A stretch of 64,000 nt of DNA from Flavimobilis soli (GTDB lineage: Bacteria > Actinomycetota > Actinomycetes > Actinomycetales > Cellulomonadaceae). Shown piece after piece: positions 46,290-54,452 of the stretch. The notes beneath the pieces were generated by a model, which was not told the DNA's origin, did not search any database, and saw nothing but the letters and a program-made list of their open reading frames with translations. The stretch spans positions 2,604,001 to 2,668,000 of the forward strand of contig NZ_PDJH01000001.1 of the NCBI RefSeq assembly GCF_002564025.1. The letters are read 5' to 3'. Both the position numbers and the translations under genes were made by a program. Position 1 is the first letter of the stretch, and each line of letters opens with the position of its first letter.

Positions 46290-49200
46290 TCAGCGGGCGA
46301 AGGCCGCGGTGAGCAGCTCCTCCTGCTGGCGCAGGTGCTTCTTGGACGTCCCGGCCGACGGCGATGCGGACGCGGGGCGGGAGACGACCCGGATCTCGCG
46401 GCCGACCTCGCGGGTCGCGTGCACGTACATGAACGGCCACGGGCCCTGGTTCTCAGGCTCGTCCTGCACCCACACGAGCTCGGCGTCGCCGAACGGTGCG
46501 AGCGCCTCGCGCAGCGCGTCGCCCTCGAGCGGGAACAGCTGCTCGATGCGGACGATCGCGGTCCGCTCGTCCTCGAGCTTCGTGCGGCGCGCGAGCAGGT
46601 CGTAGTAGACGCGGCCCGAGCACATGATGACGCGGTCGACGCCACCGCGAGCGGCAGCCTCGGCGTCGCCGATCACCGGCTGGAACGAGCCCGACGTGAA
46701 CTCCTCGACCGAGGACGCTGCGGCCTTGAGGCGGAGCAGCTGCTTCGGCGTGAAGACGACGAGCGGGCGGCGTGGGCGGTAGTACGCCTGGCGACGCAGC
46801 AGGTGGAAGTGCGACGCGGGCGTCGACGGCTGCGCGATGAACATGTTGTCCTGCGCGGCGAGCTGGAGGAAGCGCTCGATGCGTGCCGACGAGTGGTCCG
46901 GTCCCTGGCCCTCGTAGCCGTGCGGCAGCAGCATGACGAGCGACGAGCGCTGGCCCCACTTCTGCTCGGACGAGGAGATGAACTCGTCGATGACGGTCTG
47001 CGCGCCGTTGACGAAGTCGCCGAACTGCGCCTCCCACAGCACGAGCGCGTCAGGACGCTCGACCGAGTAGCCGTACTCGAACGCGAGGGCCGCGTACTCG
47101 CTCAGCGACGAGTCGTAGACCCAGAACTTCGCCTGGTCACCCGTGAGGTAGAGCAGGGGGGTCCACTCGGCACCGGTCTCGCGGTCGTGCATGACGGCGT
47201 GACGCTGCACGAAGGTGCCGCGGCGCGAGTCCTGGCCGGCGAGGCGCACCGGGGTGCCCTCGACGAGGAGCGAGCCGAACGCGAGGAGCTCGCCGAAGCC
47301 CCAGTCGATGCCACCCTCGCGGGACATCTGCTCACGCTTGGCGAGCAGCTGCTTGAGCTTGGGGTGGACGGTGAAGCCCTCGGGCGGGTTGACGTGCGAG
47401 CGTCCGATGAGCTCGATGATCGAGCCGGGCACCGCTGTCTGCCAGCCGACCATCGTGCCGGCGTCCTCGCGCTGCGACTCGGGGCGCTCGAGGCCTCGGA
47501 CCGACTCGGGGTCAGACGGCGGCATGAAGCCGCCCTCCTTGGTCTCGGTGAAGACGCGCTCGAGCTGGGTCTGGAAGTCCTGGAGGACCTGCTCGGCCTC
47601 TTCGAGGGTGATGTCGCCGCGGGCGACGAGGTTCTCCGTGTAGAGCTTGCGCACGGAGCGCTTGGCCTCGATGAGGTTGTACATGAGCGGCTGCGTCATC
47701 GAGGGGTCGTCGCCCTCGTTGTGGCCGCGACGGCGGTAGCAGACGACGTCGATGATGACGTCGCGGTCGAACTCCTCGCGGAAGGCGAAGGCGAGCTCGG
47801 CCACGCGGACGACGGCCTCGGGGTCGTCACCGTTGACGTGGAAGATCGGGACCTGGAGGCCCTTCGCGACGTCGGTCGGGTACAGCGTCGAGCGCGACGA
47901 GGCGGGGCCCGTCGTGAAGCCGACCTGGTTGTTGATGATGACGTGGATCGTGCCGCCGGTGCGGTAGCCGCGCAGGCCGGCGAGGTTGAGCGTCTCGGTG
48001 ACGACTCCCTGGCCCGCGAACGCCGCGTCGCCGTGGATGAGGATCGGCAGGACGGAGAAGCCGTCACCGCCGAGGTCGATCCGGTCCTGCTTGGCGCGCA
48101 CGACGCCCTCGAGCACGCCGTCGACGGCCTCGAGGTGCGACGGGTTGGCGGCGATGTAGACGCGGGTCTGCTCGCCGGTCTCCGCGGTGAACGTGCCCTC
48201 GGTGCCGAGGTGGTACTTCACGTCGCCGGAGCCCTGGACTGTGCGCGGGTCGAGGTTGCCCTCGAACTCGGCGAAGATCTGCGCGTAGCTCTTGCCCGCG
48301 ATGTTCGCGAGGACGTTGAGGCGGCCGCGGTGGGCCATGCCGATGCAGACCTCGTCGAGGCCGTTCTTGGCGGCCTTGTTGAGGACGGCGTCGAGCAGCG
48401 CGATGACGGACTCGCCGCCCTCGAGCGAGAAGCGCTTCTGGCCGACGAACTTCGTCTGCAGGAACGTCTCGAACGCCTCGGCGGAGTTCAGGCGGCGCAG
48501 GATGCGCAGCTGCTCCTCGCGCGGGGTGCGCTCGTAGCCGGCCTCGAGGCGGGCCTGGAGCCACTTGCGCTGGGTGCGGTCGGCGAGGTGCATGTACTCG
48601 GAGCCGATCGAGCGGCAGTACGAGTCGCGCAGGAGGCCGAGGATGTTGCGCAGCGTGTCCTTCTGCTTGCCGCCGAAGCCGCCGGTCGGGAACGTGCGGT
48701 CGAGGTCCCACAGCGTGAGGTCGTGCGTCTGGACGTCGAGGTCCGGGTGACGTCGCACGCGGTAGGCGAGCGGGTCGGTGTCGGCCATGAGGTGGCCGCG
48801 CGAGCGGAACGCGTGGATGAGCTCGGCGATGCGTGCGGGCTTGGCTGCCTCGACGTCCTCGTCGACCGTGTTGTCCTGGACCCAGCGGACGGGCTCGTAG
48901 GGGACGCGCAGCGCCGCGAAGATGCGGTCGTACAGGCCGTCGAGACCGAGGAGCTTGTTCGCGAGGATCCGGAGGAACTCGCCGGAGTGCGCGCCCTGGA
49001 TGATGCGGTGGTCGTACGTCGACGTGATCGTCAGGACCTTGGAGATGCCCATGCGGGCGAGGCGCTCGGGCGAGGCGCCCTGGAACTCGGCCGGGTACTC
49101 CATGGCGCCGACGCCGATGATCGCGCCCTGGCCCTGCATGAGGCGCGGCACCGAGTGCACGGTGCCGATCGTGCCGGGGTTGGTCAGGGAGATGGTGACG

Positions 49201-50093
49201 CCTGCGAAGTCGTCGACGCCGAGCTTGCCGCCGCGCGCGCGGCGCACGACGTCCTCGTAGGCGGCCCAGAACTGGGCGAAGTCCATCGCCTGCGCGGCCT
49301 TGATGGCGGGGACGAGCAGCTGGCGCGTGCCGTCCGGCTTGGGCAGGTCGATCGCGAGGCCGAGGTTGACGTCCGCCGGGTGGTGGACGCTCGGCTTGCC
49401 GTCGACGAGCGTGTAGGAGGCGTTCATCGCGGGCATCTCGGCGAGCGCCTCGACGAGCGCGAAACCGATGATGTGCGTGAAGGAGATCTTGCCGCCGCGC
49501 CCGCGGGCGAGGTGGTTGTTGATGACGATGCGGTTGTCGACCATGAGCTTGGCCGGGACGACGCGCACCGAGGTCGCCGTGGGAACCTCGAGGCTCGCCT
49601 CCATGTTCTTGACCACGCGTGCGGCGGGGCCGCGTAGCTTCTCCACGTTCTCGGTGCTGCCCGCGACGGCGGCGTCCGTGCGCGTGGCGGGCTTCTGCGC
49701 GTAGACGGCGGTCGGCGGCTGCGCGATGACGGCGGGCGGCGGCGTGTGGGTGCCGTGGCCGCCGGGCGCTGCGGGAGCGGGTGCCACGGGCGGGGTGGCC
49801 TTCGGCGTCGGCTGCACGGCGGCGGGGCGGGCGGCCGGTGCGGCGGGGGCCGCCGCGGGCGCGGGCTGGGCGGGGGCCTGCACTGCGGGCTCAGCGGCGG
49901 GTGCCTGGGTGGAAGGCTTCGCGGAATCGTCCGGCTCGCCGGGCTTGTAGTCGGCGAAGAAGTCCCACCAGGCGGGGTCGACGGAGTTCTTGTCCTTGCG
50001 GTACTGCTCGTAGAGCTCGTCGACGAGCCACTCGTTCGCCCCGAAGGACGCGTTCGCGGGGCTGATCGGCTTTGATTCAGCGTTCGGGGCCAC
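46290..50093 (-). CDS. kgd: multifunctional 2-oxoglutarate decarboxylase/dehydrogenase (Kgd/OdhA type)
   Basis: A 1267-residue actinobacterial fusion. The N-terminal helix (NEWLVDELYEQYRKDKNSVD) is followed by a Pro/Ala-rich linker (about 55-115), an E2-like succinyltransferase domain (KISFTHIIGFALVEALAEMP, TSTYDHRIIQGAHSGEFL) and a full E1 thiamine-diphosphate domain (IGMAHRGRLNVLANIAGKSY, HGDAAFAGQGVVTETLNLAG, NNQVGFTTGP). No lipoyl domain is present, as expected for the family, which pairs with a separate E2 and E3. It runs the oxoglutarate step of the TCA cycle and can also act as a decarboxylase. The start is GTG 50093 with GAAGAGG about ten bases upstream. Confidence 0.95.
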   Translation of the reverse strand: MAPNAESKPISPANASFGANEWLVDELYEQYRKDKNSVDPAWWDFFADYKPGEPDDSAKPSTQAPAAEPAVQAPAQPAPAAAPAAPAARPAAVQPTPKATPPVAPAPAAPGGHGTHTPPPAVIAQPPTAVYAQKPATRTDAAVAGSTENVEKLRGPAARVVKNMEASLEVPTATSVRVVPAKLMVDNRIVINNHLARGRGGKISFTHIIGFALVEALAEMPAMNASYTLVDGKPSVHHPADVNLGLAIDLPKPDGTRQLLVPAIKAAQAMDFAQFWAAYEDVVRRARGGKLGVDDFAGVTISLTNPGTIGTVHSVPRLMQGQGAIIGVGAMEYPAEFQGASPERLARMGISKVLTITSTYDHRIIQGAHSGEFLRILANKLLGLDGLYDRIFAALRVPYEPVRWVQDNTVDEDVEAAKPARIAELIHAFRSRGHLMADTDPLAYRVRRHPDLDVQTHDLTLWDLDRTFPTGGFGGKQKDTLRNILGLLRDSYCRSIGSEYMHLADRTQRKWLQARLEAGYERTPREEQLRILRRLNSAEAFETFLQTKFVGQKRFSLEGGESVIALLDAVLNKAAKNGLDEVCIGMAHRGRLNVLANIAGKSYAQIFAEFEGNLDPRTVQGSGDVKYHLGTEGTFTAETGEQTRVYIAANPSHLEAVDGVLEGVVRAKQDRIDLGGDGFSVLPILIHGDAAFAGQGVVTETLNLAGLRGYRTGGTIHVIINNQVGFTTGPASSRSTLYPTDVAKGLQVPIFHVNGDDPEAVVRVAELAFAFREEFDRDVIIDVVCYRRRGHNEGDDPSMTQPLMYNLIEAKRSVRKLYTENLVARGDITLEEAEQVLQDFQTQLERVFTETKEGGFMPPSDPESVRGLERPESQREDAGTMVGWQTAVPGSIIELIGRSHVNPPEGFTVHPKLKQLLAKREQMSREGGIDWGFGELLAFGSLLVEGTPVRLAGQDSRRGTFVQRHAVMHDRETGAEWTPLLYLTGDQAKFWVYDSSLSEYAALAFEYGYSVERPDALVLWEAQFGDFVNGAQTVIDEFISSSEQKWGQRSSLVMLLPHGYEGQGPDHSSARIERFLQLAAQDNMFIAQPSTPASHFHLLRRQAYYRPRRPLVVFTPKQLLRLKAAASSVEEFTSGSFQPVIGDAEAAARGGVDRVIMCSGRVYYDLLARRTKLEDERTAIVRIEQLFPLEGDALREALAPFGDAELVWVQDEPENQGPWPFMYVHATREVGREIRVVSRPASASPSAGTSKKHLRQQEELLTAAFAR

Positions 50094-50436
50094 TCTGAGC
50101 TCGCCTCTTCCACACGATGTACGTGATCTCGGTGATGTGATCGGATTGCTCGATCACCCTCAACCCTACGGTGCGAGAGCTTCTTCGGGGGCCCGGATCG
50201 GGCCGTTGGACCCAGAGATCTGCGTCTGCGTCGTGGCAGGCCCCAGGGATGGCAAACGGCGGGCAAGGAGGTGACTGTCGGGCCGCCAAAGACGTCTGAC
50301 GAACTGCCATCAAAGGGTAGGCCCGACGGCAGCGTGTGACGAACCTCACTCCCGCGCGCGCGACGCGCGCGGGGCGAGCGGGCGCTGGTCGACGGGACGG
50401 CGGCCCGGACCGCCGGACCGCCATCCCGTGCGCCTG
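50094..50436 (-). promoter_or_regulatory. kgd leader and promoter region
   Basis: This 343-base gap has two minus-strand -10 candidates: TAGGGT (50163-50168) and TACCCT (50314-50319). Between the first and the kgd start lies an inverted repeat, GTGATCG/CGATCAC (50137-50143 with 50151-50157), placed as an operator or leader hairpin. A second repeat, GTCGGGCC/GGCCCGAC (50277-50284 with 50320-50327), flanks the distal site. A 77-codon minus-strand frame (ATG 50310 to 50077) ends inside kgd; its last part is protein-like but support is weak. No RNA gene is seen. Confidence 0.4.
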
Positions 50437-51228
50437 TCAGCCGATGTCCCGCCGGAACGTCGTCAGCCGTCCGACGACGGCGAACAGCAGCCCGTAGCCG
50501 ACGAGGACGAGCGCGCCCTGCCACCACTCGAGGATCCCGCCCGGCGCGAACGCGTTGAACAGGCTGGCGCCGGTCATCGCCTCGCCAGCCGCGCCGGGGA
50601 GGTAGGAGGCGACGCGCGCCCCGGCGTCGTCGAGGAGCGCGGGCAGGGCCATGCGTGCGATCGGCTCGACGAACTGCGTGAACGCGAGGAGGGTCACGAT
50701 CGACGCGACCTGGTTCGGCAGCGCGGTGCCGAGACCGACGCCGACGAGGGCCCAGACCGTCAGCGCGACGACGGACAGGGCGGCGGAGCGCCACACCTCG
50801 GGCTCCCCGAGCATCGGGTCGACGTCGAGCGCGGCGAGCATCCCGGCGCCGGCGCCGATGCAGGCGACGGTCCCGGCCAGGCCGAAGAGGACGCCGATCG
50901 GGGCGGCCGCGATCATCTTCGCGGTGATCAGCCGCGTGCGGCTCGGGTCGGCGAGGAGCGTCGGCACGATCGTGCGGTGCCGGAACTCGCTCGTCACCGC
51001 GAGCGTCCCCACGATCGCCGGGAAGACGTAGCCGAGCGACGTCGCGACCGTGTAGATCGAGCGGACGAGGTCGAGCGGCTCGACCGTGGGCTGCTCGGGC
51101 GACTCCACGAGGGAGAACGCGAGCACGGCCGCGAGGAACGCCATGTAGCCAGCCATGACGAGGAGCAGGACCCACCAGAGCCGGGTCGAGAAGAACTTGC
51201 GCATCTCGGTGCTGACGGCGGTGCTCAT
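50437..51228 (-). CDS. ABC transporter permease (ABC-2 type)
   Basis: A 263-residue integral membrane protein with six likely helices (WWVLLLVMAGYMAFLAAVLA, GYVFPAIVGTLAVTSEFRHR, MIAAAPIGVLFGLAGTVACI, LSVVALTVWALVGVGLGTAL, SIVTLLAFTQFVEPIARM, ALVLVGYGLLFAVVGRLTTF). The TSEFRHRTI stretch after helix two is common in ABC-2 permeases of bacitracin/lantibiotic-resistance-like exporters. Its ATG overlaps the stop of the ATPase gene (ATGA), so the two form one transporter. The substrate is unknown. Confidence 0.85.
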   Translation of the reverse strand: MSTAVSTEMRKFFSTRLWWVLLLVMAGYMAFLAAVLAFSLVESPEQPTVEPLDLVRSIYTVATSLGYVFPAIVGTLAVTSEFRHRTIVPTLLADPSRTRLITAKMIAAAPIGVLFGLAGTVACIGAGAGMLAALDVDPMLGEPEVWRSAALSVVALTVWALVGVGLGTALPNQVASIVTLLAFTQFVEPIARMALPALLDDAGARVASYLPGAAGEAMTGASLFNAFAPGGILEWWQGALVLVGYGLLFAVVGRLTTFRRDIG

Positions 51229-52190
51229 GCGCGGCCCTCCTGGGCGGTCGTCGGTTCGGCGGCGTGCCGCTGGAGCGGGGGAGCCTCGCCCACGAGGCTC
51301 AGGAAGACGTCCTCGAGGCCCGGCGTCTCGCCGCGCAGCTCGTGGAGCTCGAGGTTCGCGGCGTGGGCGGCCGCGCCGACGACGCCCGTCGTCGTGCCGA
51401 GCAGCGCGACGCTCGTGCGGGAGCCGTCGGCGGGGGCGCCGGGTGCGACCGCCCACCCGTGGGTGGCGACGAGCCGGGCGAGCCCGGACGCGTCGGGGCT
51501 CGTCACGTGCACCGCGGGGGTCGCGAGGGCGGCGAGCTCCGAGAGCGGGGATGCGTGGACCATGCGGCCGTGCGCGAGGACGACGACGTCGTCGACCGAC
51601 TGCTGGACCTCGGACAGGACGTGGCTCGACACGAGGACGGTGCGGCCGTCGGCCGCGAAGCCGCGCAGGAAGGAGCGCAGCCAGGCGATGCCGCCCGGGT
51701 CGAGACCGTTCGTCGGCTCGTCGAGGATGAGCACCTGCGGGTCGCCGAGGAGTGCGGTCGCGAGACCGAGGCGCTGGCGCATGCCGAGCGAGAACCCACC
51801 GACGCGGCGCTCGGCGGCGTCGGTCAGCCCGACGAGCGCGAGCAGCTCGTCGCAGCGGGCCCGCGTCGCGCCGGCGGCGGGTGCGAACAGCAGGAGGTGC
51901 TGGATCGCTGTGCGGCCCGGGTGGAAGCTCGACGCTTCGAGGACGGCACCGACCTCGCGGGTGGGCTGCGGGATGTCGACGTACGCGCGGCCGCCGATCG
52001 TCGCCGTGCCGGCGTCGGGGCGAGCGAGGCCGAGGATCATGCGGAGCGTCGTCGTCTTGCCTGCTCCGTTGGGCCCGAGAAAGCCGGTGACCCGGCCCGG
52101 GGCGACGTCGAAGCTCAGGTCGTCGACGGCGAGCACCTGGCCGAACCGGCGCGTCAGGCCGCGGACGGTGATGGGGGTTCCTGGGGTCAT
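51225..52190 (-). CDS. ABC transporter ATP-binding protein
   Basis: A 321-residue ATPase: Walker A GFLGPNGAGKTTTLRMILGL, Q-loop region VGAVLEASSFHPGRTA, signature FSLGMRQRLGLATALLGDP, Walker B QVLILDEPTNGLDPGG and the H-loop VLVSSHVLSEV. The sequence resembles exporters of the BcrA/YxlF class used for peptides or drugs. The C-terminal 95 residues form the usual extra domain. ATG 52190 is probably leaderless: TAGTGT lies six bases upstream, and the promoter -35 sits inside a 29-base palindrome, so it is very likely repressed by an unlinked regulator. Confidence 0.92.
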   Translation of the reverse strand: MTPGTPITVRGLTRRFGQVLAVDDLSFDVAPGRVTGFLGPNGAGKTTTLRMILGLARPDAGTATIGGRAYVDIPQPTREVGAVLEASSFHPGRTAIQHLLLFAPAAGATRARCDELLALVGLTDAAERRVGGFSLGMRQRLGLATALLGDPQVLILDEPTNGLDPGGIAWLRSFLRGFAADGRTVLVSSHVLSEVQQSVDDVVVLAHGRMVHASPLSELAALATPAVHVTSPDASGLARLVATHGWAVAPGAPADGSRTSVALLGTTTGVVGAAAHAANLELHELRGETPGLEDVFLSLVGEAPPLQRHAAEPTTAQEGRA

Positions 52191-52196
52191 GGCCCC

Positions 52197-52238
52197 ACAC
52201 TACTTCCCTCGATAGTTCTAGAGCAACTAGAACTATCG
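52197..52238 (-). promoter_or_regulatory. promoter and 29-bp palindromic operator of the ABC exporter
   Basis: On the minus strand, TTGCTC (52221-52226), an 18-base spacer and TAGTGT (52197-52202) form the promoter, with the ATG six bases beyond. A perfect inverted repeat with 12-base arms (CGATAGTTCTAG at 52210-52221 and its complement at 52227-52238) and a five-base spacer is centred on the -35. A GntR- or MarR-like repressor binding here would block RNA polymerase. No such gene is adjacent. Confidence 0.75.
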
Positions 52239-52312
52239 CCGGGGCTGCTGCGGCGCCGACGAGGGACGCGGCGCAGGCCCGGGCTCCCGCCGTCGTCGTG
52301 AGCGGACCGGGC

Positions 52313-53554
52313 TCACACCGTCGGTGGCGTCCTCGGAGTCGGCGCCGTGGGCAGTGCGTCCTGCTCACGCGCGTCGACCTGGTCGAGATCCTCGTGCGCA
52401 GCGTCCCCGTCCGCGTCCGGCGCGGCAGGCGCCTCTGGCGCAGGGACGGCGGGCGTCGGGCCGGTCCCCGGACGGCCCAGACCGCGCACGCCCGGCTGGG
52501 GGGCGGGCAGCGTCACGCGGAACGTCGCCCCACGCTCGGAGTCCACCACCTCGACCCGGCCGCCGTGCAGCGCGACCGCCCAGCGCACGATCGCCAGGCC
52601 GATGCCGGTGCCGCCGCCAGACGTGCCAGGACCGGCCTGCTCAGGGGACGTGCCGTGCACGAACCGCGCGAAGATCCGCTCCCGGTCCTCCGGCGCGATG
52701 CCCGGCCCCTCGTCCGCGACATCGACGAGGACCTTGTCCCCGCGCCGGCGCGCGCGCAGCCGGATCGTCGAGCCGAACGGCGAGTGCCGGATCGCGTTGT
52801 GCAGCAGGTTGAGCACGACCTGCCGGAAGCGGTCGCGGTCGAGCGTCACCGTGAGGTTCTCCGGGTGCACGTCCACGACGAAGTCGAGCTGCTTGCCCGC
52901 CTCGAGCATCTCGACCTCGTCGACCGCGTCGTCGAGGAACTCCTGCAGCGCGACAGGTGCCGGCCGCAGGTCGGTCGCGCCCGCCTCGATCCGCGACAGG
53001 TCGAGCAGGTAGCTGACGAGACGCGTGAGGCGCTCGGTCTGGTGCAGCGCCGAACCGAGGGTCGCGGGCGTCGCGGGCGTCACGCCGTCGACCAGGTTCT
53101 CGAGCTGCGCCTGCAGCGCCGCGACGGGCGTGCGCAGCTCGTGCGACACGTTCGCGATCAGCTCGCGGCGCTGCAGGTCGCCCGTCGCGAGATCCTCCGC
53201 CATCGAGTTGAACGTCGCAGCGAGCTGGCCTACCTCGTCACGGCTCGTCGCCCGGACCCGACGCGTGTAGTCGCCGTCGGCCATCGCCCGCGCCGCGCTG
53301 CGCATCTCCCGCAGGGGCGAGGTCATGCCCTTCGCGAGGAACCAGGTCATGACGACCGACACGACGATCGCGAACGGGAAGGTGCGCGTCGGCCCGAAGC
53401 CGAACTGCAGCCCGAGCCACGTGACGAGCACGGCGAGGAAGTTCGTCGCGACGACGAGCACGCCGAGCTTGATCTTGAGCGACCGCAGGCGGTCGAGCGG
53501 CCGCACGTCTGGCAGGTGCGGCCGCGGGATCGACCCGTGTCGCGGCTGGCTCAC
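52313..53554 (-). CDS. sensor histidine kinase
   Basis: A 413-residue kinase with two close helices (LKIKLGVLVVATNFLAVLVT and FPFAIVVSVVMTWFLAKG) and almost no external loop, so it probably senses within the membrane. HAMP (TSPLREMRSAARAMADGDYT), HisKA with phospho-acceptor His in LIANVSHELRTPVAAL, and HATPase (LLHNAIRHSPFG, DEGPGIAPEDRERIF, GGGTGIGLAIVRWAV) follow. The last 70 residues are disordered and Pro/Asp-rich. GTG 53554 begins four bases after the response-regulator stop, so the pair is one operon. The ABC exporter lies downstream on the same strand and could be a target, but it has its own promoter. Confidence 0.9.
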   Translation of the reverse strand: MSQPRHGSIPRPHLPDVRPLDRLRSLKIKLGVLVVATNFLAVLVTWLGLQFGFGPTRTFPFAIVVSVVMTWFLAKGMTSPLREMRSAARAMADGDYTRRVRATSRDEVGQLAATFNSMAEDLATGDLQRRELIANVSHELRTPVAALQAQLENLVDGVTPATPATLGSALHQTERLTRLVSYLLDLSRIEAGATDLRPAPVALQEFLDDAVDEVEMLEAGKQLDFVVDVHPENLTVTLDRDRFRQVVLNLLHNAIRHSPFGSTIRLRARRRGDKVLVDVADEGPGIAPEDRERIFARFVHGTSPEQAGPGTSGGGTGIGLAIVRWAVALHGGRVEVVDSERGATFRVTLPAPQPGVRGLGRPGTGPTPAVPAPEAPAAPDADGDAAHEDLDQVDAREQDALPTAPTPRTPPTV

Positions 53555-53558
53555 GCGC

Positions 53559-54311
53559 TCAGGAACCCGCAGCGTCGTCGGTGGCCGGCGGCTCGAACGC
53601 GTAGCCGACGCCGTGCACCGTGCGGATCAGCTCGGCGCCGAGCTTGCGACGCACCGCCTTGATGTGGGAGTCGACGGTGCGGGTGCCGCTCGCGTCCGCC
53701 CAGTCCCACACCTCCGCGAGGAGGCGCTCGCGCGTGAGAACGGTGCGCGGCGTGCTCGCGAGCATGACGAGCAGCTCGAACTCGGTCGGCGTGAGGTGCA
53801 CCTCCTCGCCCGCGCGCATGACGCGCCGCTGGGCGCGGTCGATGACGACGTCGCCCGCGACGATCGGCGGCTCGCTCGACGGCGACGCGGCCGCCTGGGC
53901 GGCGCGGTCGACGCGCCGCAGGAGAGCCTTGAGCCGTGCGACGAGCTCGCGCATCGAGAACGGCTTGGTCATGTAGTCGTCGGCGCCGACGCCCAGGCCC
54001 ACGAGCATGTCGGTCTCGTCGTCGCGCGCCGTCAGCATGAGGACCGGGACAGGGTTGTCCGCCTGGAGCCGGCGGCACACCTCGAGCCCGTCGATGCCGG
54101 GGAGCATGACGTCGAGCACCACGACGTCCGGGCGCAGCCGCTCTGCCGCGCTCACAGCGGTCAGACCGTCGCGGGCGACCTCGACCTTCCACCCCTCGGC
54201 GGTCAGTCGCTGGGCGATCGCCGTCGCGATCGTGGACTCGTCCTCGACGACGAGCACGGTGGTGGCCCGCGGGGCGGCGCCGCCTGTCGTTGCTGGTGAC
54301 GTGTGTGCCAT
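53559..54311 (-). CDS. OmpR-family response regulator
   Basis: A 250-residue regulator. The receiver domain has VVEDES, phospho-acceptor D67 in VVLDVMLPG and the KPFSMRELVARL segment. The winged helix has LTPTEFELLVMLASTPRTVL, WDWADASGTRTVDSHIKAVR and IRTVHGVGYAF. The output domain resembles MprA/TcrX-like stress regulators, but the exact family member is not recognised. ATG 54311 precedes a 17-residue flexible start. It is the first gene of the operon with the kinase and is divergent from the CNNM genes. Confidence 0.92.
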   Translation of the reverse strand: MAHTSPATTGGAAPRATTVLVVEDESTIATAIAQRLTAEGWKVEVARDGLTAVSAAERLRPDVVVLDVMLPGIDGLEVCRRLQADNPVPVLMLTARDDETDMLVGLGVGADDYMTKPFSMRELVARLKALLRRVDRAAQAAASPSSEPPIVAGDVVIDRAQRRVMRAGEEVHLTPTEFELLVMLASTPRTVLTRERLLAEVWDWADASGTRTVDSHIKAVRRKLGAELIRTVHGVGYAFEPPATDDAAGS

Positions 54312-54399
54312 GCGTCAAGCGTGGCACACGTCACCTGGCCGAGCACACGACTCGGCACACCTGTGCTGTGGAGAGAAGGTGGGGAGAGCGCGACGACGA

Positions 54400-54405
54400 T
54401 ACGAT
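54400..54405 (+). promoter_or_regulatory. -10 candidate upstream of the first CNNM gene
   Basis: TACGAT, 47 bases before the GTG at 54453, fits TAnnnT. No matching -35 is obvious. Confidence 0.3.
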
Positions 54406-54452
54406 CCGACAACGATGAGACCTCGACGAACCCCGACGGCGGTGGCCGAGAC

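Noticed and set aside
46122..49637. 1171-codon open frame antisense to kgd
   Set aside because: Same GC-frame artefact; composition is Arg/Glu/Val-rich and no motif is present, while kgd is complete on the other strand.
50265..50274. Very strong ribosome-site-like AAGGAGGTGA on the plus strand
   Set aside because: No start codon follows at a usable distance and no open frame fits, so no gene is called.
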